The position numbers and the translations under genes are program-made. From assembly GCA_018136815.1 (NCBI GenBank), contig CM030943.1, forward strand, positions 3,117,202 to 3,176,284: a stretch of 59,083 nucleotides of DNA, read 5' to 3'. Below are positions 20,266 to 28,721 of the stretch, one piece after another. The notes beneath the pieces were generated by a model. It did not search any database, was not told the origin of the DNA, and saw only the letters and a program-made list of their open reading frames with translations. Positions within the stretch are counted from its first letter, which is position 1. Every line of letters begins with the position of its first letter. This stretch comes from Isochrysis galbana (taxonomy: Eukaryota > Haptophyta > Isochrysidales > Isochrysidaceae).

Positions 20266-23200
20266 TCACTGCTGTGGCGCGTGATTACTCTCATCCACGT
20301 GGCCGAGGCTCTCCCATTCGCCCGTGCTCGTCTCCTTCCACAGGGTCACGACGTCGTCTCCGCACGAGACGGCGAGGATGGTGCCCGTAACGGACCAGCT
20401 GACACGCCACACGGGGGCGGAGAAGGCAATCTCCTTGTACGTGCACTGCTGACCGGCCTCCTTGGGCAGCTTCCAAATGACGACCTTCTTGTCCTGCACA
20501 GGGTAGGCGCAAGGGGGAGTGGGGGCTGAGCGCGAGGGCGTGAGCATAGGCCCGCAGGGGGTTGCCCACCCCCACGCCCACCTGCGAGCACGTGGCGATG
20601 AGCGCATCGGCCGGCTTGGGCGCCGGCGACCATGCGACGTCGCGGACCCAGTCGGTGTGCAGCGCCGGCAGGACAAGCTCCTCCTCCCATAGGCCGTCCG
20701 CCGTGCACCTGCCGGTGTATGGGGGTGGGGTGCAGGTCAGTAGCGGCACCGGGCTGGGCCAGCTCAAGCACCGGAGGGGGGCGGGGGGGGGGGGGGGGGG
20801 GCGCACCTCCAGATCTTGACCTGATTGTCGCAGCCGCCGGAGACGAGACGCTTGCCCTCATCGGTCGGGGTGAAACTAATCCCGTTGATTGGGGCCGCCG
20901 GCGCCCACGACACTGCGTTGCACCCGGTCCTGTGCGCCTTGAACTTGGTCACTTCCCAGCCGTTGCCTGAGCGGCGGCAGCGGCACGAGGGTCGGGCTAG
21001 TGTGGGCCGGTGCGGGGACGCGTGAGCGCGGCCGCGACCGCACGTGCGATGGCTCTCGCCGCACCTCGCGACGTGAGCACGCTGATCGTCTCATCGGACG
21101 AGCCGCACGCCAGGCACAAGCCTTGCTCATGCGGGCTCCACGCGATGGAGTTGACTGCGCCAGCATGGAGGGCAGAGGGTGGGGGGGAAGGTTAGGAGGT
21201 GCCGGTCGGCGCTGCCCGTGCCCCAGCCCGCGCCGATGCTGTGCGCGCTCTTACCCGAGCCGTCGTGCCCACGGTGCTGGTAAATCTGTACCCAATTGTT
21301 GCGGGACAGCTCTTTCCAAATAATCACTTGCCGGTCGTACGAGCACGAGGCGAGGATGCTGCCGAACTTGGGGTGCGCCCACGCCACTTGCCAGACGGGA
21401 CCGTTGTGCCTGTCGGTCCCAGGGGGAGAGGGGGGGGGGGGGTGGCTGAGCAGCGGGCGAGCACGCGCGCCTCATCTGAGCGCGCACGGTGCGCCGAGCG
21501 CCGTCCACGGGCCCCCACAAGGGCGATGGCGTCAAGAGTGGGTTCGTGGCGTCGCAGAAGGTGGGTGGAAGGACATGGCCGCCCACCCGACGAGCTGCGC
21601 CGTCTGTGCGTGCTGGAAGCCCTCCGCCCCCTCGAAGATCTTGACAGTCCGGTCGGAGGAGCAGGTGGCAAGCCTTCGGCCATAGAAGTCGAGCTGCACG
21701 TCGTGCTGCGTGGCAAGGCGATGCGGGCGGGGGGATAGGTGGGTGGGTCGCGTGAGGGACGGCGAGCGAGCGGGTGGGTGGGTGTGACTCGTGAGGGGCG
21801 GCCGAGGATGTTCAGGGTGTACTTGTCTGTGTGCGTGTGTCGGGGGTGGGGAGTGGAGGGGGCAGCTGGCAGAGGAAGTATGGGTAAGGAGAGCGAGCGG
21901 CGAGGAGGGGCCGCGGCGTGGAAGGGCGGAGCAGAGGGGCGAGGGGGAGGGGGAGTGCAGTAGCCAAGCAGAGGGGCCTCGGGCCAGGGAGGAAAGGGGG
22001 GAGCTGCAGCGGCAAGGAGGAAGGGTGCGAGGAAGGCGGATAGAATGGGTGGAGAAAGGGATGAGGGAGGCAAGGCACAGCGAGCAAAGGGACGAGACGC
22101 AACAACAACAGCGAGGGGGAAGAGGGGAGGATTGGTTGGGGAATGGCATGGAGGCGAAATCTGGGCTAGAGGCTAAGAGGCGGTGTGTGAGATGAAGGAA
22201 GGCGAGGAGGAAAGCAGGAGCACAGGGACATTTTGCAAGAGCAGGAGGATCAGCGGGAGAAGAAGGAGGAGAGCGGGGAAGGAAAGACGTGGAGAGGGGA
22301 GGACACGGGGAGAAAGATGAGGAGGGAAAGCGGCCGCAAATGAGGGGATGGGTGCGGGCATGAGATTGGATATGACAGCAATCATGGCGGCGGCGGCGAT
22401 GAAGGAAGGGCAGGCGGCGATGAAGGAAGGGCAGATAGGCGCGGAGGGCCAAGCGAAGAGCCGCAGGAAAGGAGGGCGAGGTGGGGGTGAAGGCTGCACA
22501 GGCTGCGTGTGGAGAGTGTGCGGCAGCAGCACGAGGCGAGGGGAGAGAGCTAAGAAGTGGGGAGAGAGGAGAGGGAAAGAAGGGTAGAGAAGAGGTGGAG
22601 AGAGAGTGGGAGGGGGGGGGGGGTTGGGGAGGGAAAAAGAGGGGGAGTGGGAGAGGAGGGTAGGTGACGCTAAGGGAAGAGATTGCGAAGGAAGGGTGGG
22701 ATGAGAGAGGAAGAGGGCCGAGAGGAATGGGAGCGATGGACAGAGCGAGGAGAGGAGGGAGGGAGCGAGAGTGCTGGACGAGGAAGGCGGAGGGAGGGAG
22801 GGAGGGCCACCGAGGAGGGTGGGGTGGGGGCGGCAGGATGCGTGAGGGGGGGGGGGAGGGAAAGGAAAGAAACAGAGTGGGAGGGGGGGGGCAGGGAGGG
22901 ACGGGAGAGAGGAAGAGGAGGAGAGAAAACAGCTGATTGACATTGAGGAGAGAGTAGGGGACAGGAGGGGGAGAAGGGAAGGGGGGAGAAGGGAAGGGGG
23001 GGGAGGGAGGGAGGAAAGGCGGGATGAAAGGCGGGGGGGGAGGGAGGGAGGGAGAGGGAGGTGGAGGGAGGTGGAGGGAGGGGGGAGAGCAGGGAGCGGT
23101 GGGGCGGAGAAGGAGGAAGGGAGAGGGAGGGAGGGGACGAGAGACGGGGACGAGGGGGAAAGGGGGGGGGGAGGAGCGGGAGAAGAGAGGGGGACACGAG

Positions 23201-23476
23201 CGCAGAAAGGGGAGGGCGGGTATGTAGGTGTGTGGGTGTGTGGGTGGGGTGAGATGGGGGGTGGGGTCGGGGGGGGGAGGGGGTAGAAAGAGAGAGAGAG
23301 AGAGACAGAGAGAGTCGACAGGGAGGGAGGTGGAGGGAGAGAGAGGGAGGGAGAGGGAGGGAGAGGGAGAGAGGGGAAGGGGGAGGGAGAGGGAGGGCGG
23401 GGTGTGGCGCGGTGTGCGGGCGCCGCGGCGCAGCGCAGCGCACGATGAGATCCTCGTGAGACGTGACCAGCTTCAT
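20266..23476 (-). CDS. SEC13: Sec13, WD40 component of COPII and nuclear pore
   Basis: Seven exons on the minus strand: 23444-23476, 21587-21705, 21255-21409, 21065-21154, 20807-20966, 20582-20708, 20266-20493. They sum to 304 codons including stop, the usual plant/algal Sec13 length. Conserved blocks join exactly across introns: [11 protein letters not shown] / [22 protein letters not shown] / [83 protein letters not shown] and [19 protein letters not shown]. The six WD repeats form an open propeller that pairs with Sec31 in the COPII coat and with the Nup145C/Nup96-type protein in the pore scaffold. All introns are GT-AG with G at +5. Intron 1 is 1738 bp, purine-rich on plus (so pyrimidine on the sense strand), while the others are 88-177 bp; exon 1 is only 33 bases. 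Confidence 0.93.
21706..23443 (-). other. Sec13 intron 1, 1.7-kb polypyrimidine tract
   Basis: The intron runs from donor GTGCGC at 23443 to acceptor CACGCAG ending at 21706. Almost all of 21900-23400 is GA/GGAGG on the plus strand, hence C/T on the transcript. Long open frames in both directions inside it are compositional artefacts. Only this intron of the gene is long. Confidence 0.85.
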
Positions 23477-23477
23477 C

Positions 23478-23508
<31 letters not shown>

Positions 23509-23797
23509 AGGGAGGGAGGGAGAGGGGGAGAGAGAGAGAGAGAGAGGGGGCGGGAGAGGGGGGAGAAGGGGAGGAAGAGGGGGGTGAAGTATTCAATAGA
23601 TTGAGAGAATACTGTATAAGAGGGAAGAGGTTGCGGTGGAGGAGAAGAGGGGGGAGAGACCAGAGAGAGGGAGAGAGTAAGAGGGGAGAGAGGGGATGTG
23701 TAGAGAAAAACCAGAGGAGAGAGAGGGAGAGAGAGAGAGGGAAGAGAGAGAGAGAGAGAGAAGAGAGAAGGAGAACAAAGTGAGAGGAGGAGGAGGA

Positions 23798-23843
<46 letters not shown>

Positions 23844-24280
23844 AGAGGAGAGAAGAGAGGAGAGAGAGGAGAGAGAAGAGAGGATAGAGAGGGGGAGAGA
23901 GGAGAGAGAAGAGAGAGAGGAGAGGAGAAGAGAGAGAGAATTATAAGAGTAGTGGAGCCCCACCAGGAGGGCGAGGAGAGCAGTGCTCTACGGACCGGCG
24001 GAGGGAGTATACAATAAAACTCCGCCTCGTCCGAAGAGGAGAGGAGAAGAGAACAGAAAAAAAAACAAAAAGAAAACACACCGCTCAAGGCGACTACTGC
24101 GGCTAGATACCGCGGGGGGGGGACCCATCGCACACTCGAGGTGGCTGCCTCACGCCGTCGACCACACCCCAGACTCCCAGACTCCCCACTCCTCTCACCT
24201 CTCACGCTGTCCCCTTTATTCGTTGGTCGTTGGTCTTGGTCTTGATAGGGCAGTCAAACTCAAACTCTAGAGGTTAGAGG
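23477..24280. other. GA-rich 5' flank of Sec13
   Basis: The stretch 23479-23945 is almost only G and A, including (GA)n at 23479-23502, 23531-23549 and 23805-23840. Beyond it, 23950-24060 is mixed, with GTATACAATAAAACTCC, and a poly-A patch at 24056-24075. No gene seen. Confidence 0.7.
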
Positions 24281-24297
24281 TTTGGGCCCTAGATGGG

Positions 24298-24356
24298 AGA
24301 TACAGGATACTGTATCTGGGGGAGGGGCCAGATACAGCTATATCTATTGTATCTGG
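24298..24356. repeat. Two adjacent AGATACA hairpins
   Basis: AGATACAG-GATA-CTGTATCT (24298-24317) is a perfect 8-bp stem with a four-base loop. CCAGATACA (24328-24336) pairs with TGTATCTGG (24348-24356) around an 11-base AT-rich loop. The two share the word AGATACAG and are spaced 10 bases apart. Function unknown; nearest genes are far off. Confidence 0.7.
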
Positions 24357-24668
24357 GGGAGCCCCACACCAGGATACACACCACTTCTAGGCTCAAAATG
24401 ACAATTTTACCATTATAACTGTGCTTCTACGGTTAAAATAGGCGTTTTGCGCGTAGCATCAGTTCACCTCGAGCTGACAACACTGATGTCAGCAGCTTGG
24501 AGCGGGGAGAAAACAAAACATGCAGTCCCCTTCACTTTCTACAGCCAAAGAAAAAATGCAGAAAATGAAAATGAATGTACTGAGGGTTCGAACTCGTGCC
24601 CGGCACCGGATTTTATTCCGTTAGTCCGAGCCGAAGTCCGAATTGTGTTTTGACCCTCGAGCCCTCGT

Positions 24669-24699
<31 letters not shown>

Positions 24700-24896
24700 T
24701 CTGGTGGACACTCCTGATTCTGCTCACCAGAGAGGGTTCGTTTAACGTATGTTTCCGGCCTGTTACTGTTAATGTTTGAGTGCAGAGTGTTGTTTTGTGT
24801 TGTTTTACCCACTGTATCGCCTGTTGGTGACCTGCAGCCCCCTGAGTACCCCCAAGCCCCGAGTCTTCCGAGTCTTCCTTTTGAGTCTACGAGTCC

Positions 24897-25157
24897 CTAC
24901 GAGTCCCAGTCTAGCGGTATCTGCTCGCCGCGCCCTTTCTTACGTCCTCCGTCCCTCCGGTTCGCGTTCCGAGCCACTCTCCCGTCTGACGAATTGTGAT
25001 GGCCCATAGGGCCTGAGGGCAATGAGGAAGGAGGCAGACCGGCGGCAGGCGCGGCGGAGGAGACGACTTCGGAGACGCTGACGGGCTGAGGCCCGTCAGC
25101 AGAGGAAGGCGGGCAGGCGGGCTTCTGCGAGGGCGAGGACGGCGGCGAGAGCGACAT
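24897..25157 (-). CDS. Short MS-type ORF, repeat-derived
   Basis: An 86-codon minus-strand frame starting MSLSPPSSPSQKPA, Pro/Ser-rich at first, then basic (NANRRDGGRKKGRG). The leader has CACACTCACCCTCGCC and CGCCACTCGC words directly upstream, like the ORFs at 12157 and 17850. About 100 bases upstream sits GTCCTATAATGTAGGAC (25255-25272), an inverted repeat also found at 27102-27119. Likely a mobile-element N terminus. No domain recognised. Confidence 0.3.
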   Translation of the reverse strand: MSLSPPSSPSQKPACPPSSADGPQPVSVSEVVSSAAPAAGLPPSSLPSGPMGHHNSSDGRVARNANRRDGGRKKGRGEQIPLDWDS

Positions 25158-25254
25158 CGAGCGAGTGGCGAGTGGCGAGAGGCGAGGGTGAGTGTGAGGA
25201 GGGCTGTGATGGCAGGGGCTGGTGCGGATAAAGGTACCTAGCTTTATAGGACGG

Positions 25255-25272
25255 GTCCTATAATGTAGGACG
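25255..25272. repeat. GTCCTATAATGTAGGAC hairpin, copy 1
   Basis: A 6-bp inverted repeat (GTCCTA/TAGGAC) with an AT-rich five-base loop, preceded by a TTTATAGGACGG half-site. A second copy is at 27102-27119, there also preceded by a TAGGACG half-site. The copies bracket the inverted solo LTR. Confidence 0.6.
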
Positions 25273-25279
25273 CACTTCA

Positions 25280-25833
25280 GTACTTCAGAAAGGGGGTATA
25301 TTCGCCTACTTTTGAGCCCACCTTCGGGTTCCAGCCATATCATGATATTTGTGATGGGGCATTTGCAGCATAGGTCACAATTCGCTCGATAAATAGTATT
25401 TTAAAACACTTTTACGAATCTACTGCTCAACGAGCGTTTTTCGTCCTACGAATGGATACCACGAGTGGAACGCAAACCCGGACCCCAGAGCCCGCGCCCC
25501 TTGCATGGCCTAGCAGGATTGCCCGTGCGGACCGACGGAGGCAAAAATTGCGGGGTGATTCGACGCCCAAATCGCCCCCCAGTCCTACAAACGACCAGCC
25601 GCTCTGGCGCTCGTGCGCGCCCAAAGGGATCTGGCATTCATGGCCCCCCCGGCCAGATGTGCGCGCGCGGACCGCCCCTTTCGCGCCTGGCCGATGCCCT
25701 CATACCCCCAGGCCATCGGAGGGATGGGATTGGTGAAGTATGGACGCGAGCCGCGCCGCCCACAGCCGGGAGCGTGCCGCGTGAGCCCAGCCATCGGCCG
25801 TGCGCGGGGGTGAAATCGGGCCTGGGGCTAAGC
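25280..25833. other. Intergenic left of the solo LTR
   Basis: Both strands have open frames of 60-95 codons between 25446 and 25794, overlapping in several phases, with no recognisable domain and high GC. I see no basis for choosing one as real. Confidence 0.4.
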
Positions 25834-26885
25834 TGCTTGAGTGCAGCGACGCAGCGAACAACGACGGACAACGAAGCTGAGAACAACAGGATACACCGAC
25901 TCACGAACACACCGGAATCATTCACCCAAACAAAGCAAATTATCAAGCAACCGCGACCCCAAATCACCGATAACTCAAATACGTCGCGAGAGACGGAGAG
26001 AGAGAGCGAGAGAGAGAGAGAGACTCCACAGCGACGGCCGGAGCGTGTCTCCGTTGTAACTTCCCACGTAGCGGAGAGTCCGAAGGGGAGCGTCCTGTCG
26101 CGCGACCACGGCGATCACTTTGGATACAGATCGCAACGAGATGTCTTCACTACAGAGGAAATCTTGCCGTTGAGCGTGAACCTTCTAGACGCTTCTAACG
26201 AACAACCCTGAGTAGCAACCAAGGGGAAGAAACACCAAAGGGGCCAAGGCTTGCATGTAGCTTGCATCAAGGGGAAAGATTCCCTCACCTAGGAAGCGAA
26301 CCTACACCGATCTCCAAGGGGAGATGGCAAATTAAACCTCAAATCTCGAGCGGCTAGAGCAACCGACTCGCTCGCCAAAACCTTGACCGAGAAGAAAGAA
26401 GCAAGGACCTACAAGCCAAGGGTAGCGGACCTAGGGAATGTGAGAGGAAATTTCCGAACGCCAACGCCAAACGCCGAACGCGGGAAGGCAACGAAACCCT
26501 AACCAGGCCAAGCAGAACCTACGAAGAACAGGCCTGGACGACAACGAAAGTGAGCAGGTCCCAAGAAAGAACCGGAACCCAACAAGAAACGACAAGCCTT
26601 GCAAGAAGCTAAACAAGCCTTCACAAGGTAACCTGAGAGCCTGAGACAAGCGCGCAGCGAGTGACAGGCGACCTGGCTCCTTTGGGTCAAGATTACCCGA
26701 AAGGAGGAAACCTGGAATCTAGACCTGACAAACAGGCTAGAAGGAACGAAACAAGAACTCGAATTCTAGATCGCTAGGGACGAACCCTACCAACCTAGAT
26801 GTACCTGAGCTTCACCGTGTGGCCGCACGACGAAGGACCTGGAAATAAGAGCCTAGAAATCGCATCATCTAGGATGAATGCGACA
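25834..26885 (-). mobile_element. Solo LTR of the Ty3/gypsy element, inverted
   Basis: The reverse complement starts TGTCGCATTCATCCTAGATG and ends CACTCAAGCA, matching the LTR at 47272-48325 nearly base for base over about 1052 bases, including its internal (CT)n block. No internal region, gag or pol is attached. The five bases on either side (TAAGC left, CAATG right) do not match, so no target duplication is visible; it may have formed by recombination between two insertions or the flank may be rearranged. Confidence 0.9.
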
Positions 26886-27101
26886 CAATGGCGGGCAACC
26901 TTTCAGAGGGCCCAGTTTGGGTGAGATTTGGCGGGACCCAAAGGCGGGCACCAGACCTGAGCGGCCAGGGGCTGGCAGGGGGGAGGGTGGGGGGCCGTCG
27001 CGCACCACTTTGGTGGGAGGTGCACCCGCCGGTGGCCCGCGAGGGGGGCCATTGCGAGGGGGAATCCCAGGGTCCTACGACGCCATCATTTTCGTAGGAC
27101 G

Positions 27102-27119
27102 CGGTCCTATAATGTAGGA
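27102..27119. repeat. GTCCTATAATGTAGGAC hairpin, copy 2
   Basis: Second copy of the inverted repeat at 25255-25272, in GCGGTCCTATAATGTAGGACGG context. The reading direction is the same for both copies. Confidence 0.6.
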
Positions 27120-27231
27120 CGGAACTTTTTAGCCGGGTGAGGCGAGGCGAGTTTGTAGGGTACGAGTATTACGAGAGCGAGAGCGACGAGAGCGAGAGCG
27201 ACGGATGACGACTGACGACAGGACGTCGGAC

Positions 27232-27556
27232 AACGATGCAGAAAACAACAGGATGCACCGACTCACGAACGCACTAGAATCATTCACCCAAACCAAGCAA
27301 AACATGAAATAACTGAGACCCCACATCGCCGGTAACTCAAACACGTCGCGAGAGACGGAGAGAGAGAGCGAGAGAGAGAGAGAGAGAGAATCCAAAGCGA
27401 TGGTCGGAGCGTCGGAGCGTGTCTTCGCTTTGGATTTTCCCACCAAGGCGGAAAGTCGAAGAGGAACGTTATGTCGCGCAACCGCGGCGATCACATTGGA
27501 TACAGATCGCAGCGAGGTATCCTTGCAATCGAAGAAATCTTGCTGTGAGTGACCGG
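27232..27556 (-). mobile_element. Diverged LTR fragment of the same family
   Basis: On the minus strand the segment aligns with the last third of the 47.3-kb LTR: GCGATCTGTATCCAA, GATCGCCG, the (CT)n block, CGCGACGTGTTTGAGTTA and GGTGTATCCTGTTGTT-like words are all present in order, but with many substitutions and indels. It is much older than the solo LTR only 350 bases away. Confidence 0.75.
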
Positions 27557-28465
27557 GCTATACCCTACCTAGCTAGATGGTAGATGGGAACTGCGTACTT
27601 AGTATTTACAGTATCATCCGTCTTATAATTTGGTCAGAGGCCAAGGACATCTGTGTTTTGCCGGCTGTCTCTGCAGGCCCCGGCACCCGTCTTCCCCATC
27701 GCGAGGGCTCGCTCCTCGGTTCAGGGCCTGCCCCCCCCCCCCCCCCCCCAGTAAAGAGTAAAGAGGAAGAGATCGGTAGAGAGTAGAGAGAGCCCAGAGC
27801 CTCGCCGCCGCCCCCCCGCGGTAGGGCACTCGGCCTTATGACTATTTTTGGACGGGGGTGTTCGATCGGAAAGACCCCAAAATAGATTATTCGCTGCTGT
27901 TTGAAGGTGACGAGCCCGTCGTCCGCTCCATAAATAGAACATATCCCCTGTATATAAATAAACATCTCCCCCCCACTCGTACCGGCGCTCTCGTCTCCCG
28001 CTCTCTCTCTCTCTCTCCTCTCTCTCTCGCTCTCTCGCTCTCTCCTCTTCTCCTCTTTCTCTCTCCTCTTCTCTTCTCTCTCTCTTCTCTCCATCTTCTT
28101 TCCCTTCCTCTCCCTCCCTCCCTCCCTCTCCCTCTCCCTCTCCTTCCCTCTCTCCACCTCCCTCCCTCTCTCTCTCTTCTCTATTCTCTCTCTCCCTCTC
28201 TCTTCTCTTCTCTTCTCTTCTCTTCTCTTCTCTCTCTCTCTCCCTCCCTCTCTCTCTCCCTCTCCCTCCCCCTCCCTCTCTCTCCTTCTCCACGCTCGCT
28301 CCGCGCGGTAACCCGTTGGCGGGAGAAGCTCCCTCCGGTCCACATATCTCTCTCCCGGGGCGATTTCACACAGTATCCTCCCCCTTCCTCCCTCGAGGTC
28401 GTTGGGTGGATTCCCGCCTTCCCCCCCATCGAGAGAGAGAGAACGACGGTAGTCCTCGACGGCGG

Positions 28466-28506
<41 letters not shown>

Positions 28507-28721
28507 GAGGAGAGAGAGGGCCAACTTCTCTCTAATCTCTCTCTTTTCTTCTTCTTCTTCCGCCGCCTCCCCCAACCCCCCACCCTCTCGACAGCGGAGA
28601 GGGAGAGGGCCAACTTCTCTCTCTTCTCGCCTCTCTCTTCACGTACCCGGGGGTCCTCCTCCCCCGCGCGCCCACGAAGAGATCCGCCCCCCCCCTCCCT
28701 TCCTCCCCCTCTCTCTTCCCC
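27557..28721. repeat. 5' flank of the dynamin gene; CT and GA tracts
   Basis: The stretch 28000-28290 is nearly pure CT and 28467-28512 is (AG)n. A TATATAAATAAA word at 27952-27963 is a possible core promoter element for the downstream gene, but this is a weak call in an AT-rich patch. A poly-C run is at 27730-27749. No independent gene recognised. Confidence 0.6.

Noticed and set aside
22173-24205. Minus-strand open frames of 500-600 codons
   Set aside because: They translate the polypyrimidine Sec13 intron and flank; composition is Ser/Leu/Pro only. The 33-base Sec13 exon 1 is hidden inside one of them.
24580-24660. Possible tRNA or SINE with GGGTTCGAACTC near 24586
   Set aside because: An anticodon-like stem exists on the minus strand, but T and acceptor stems do not pair; too weak to list.
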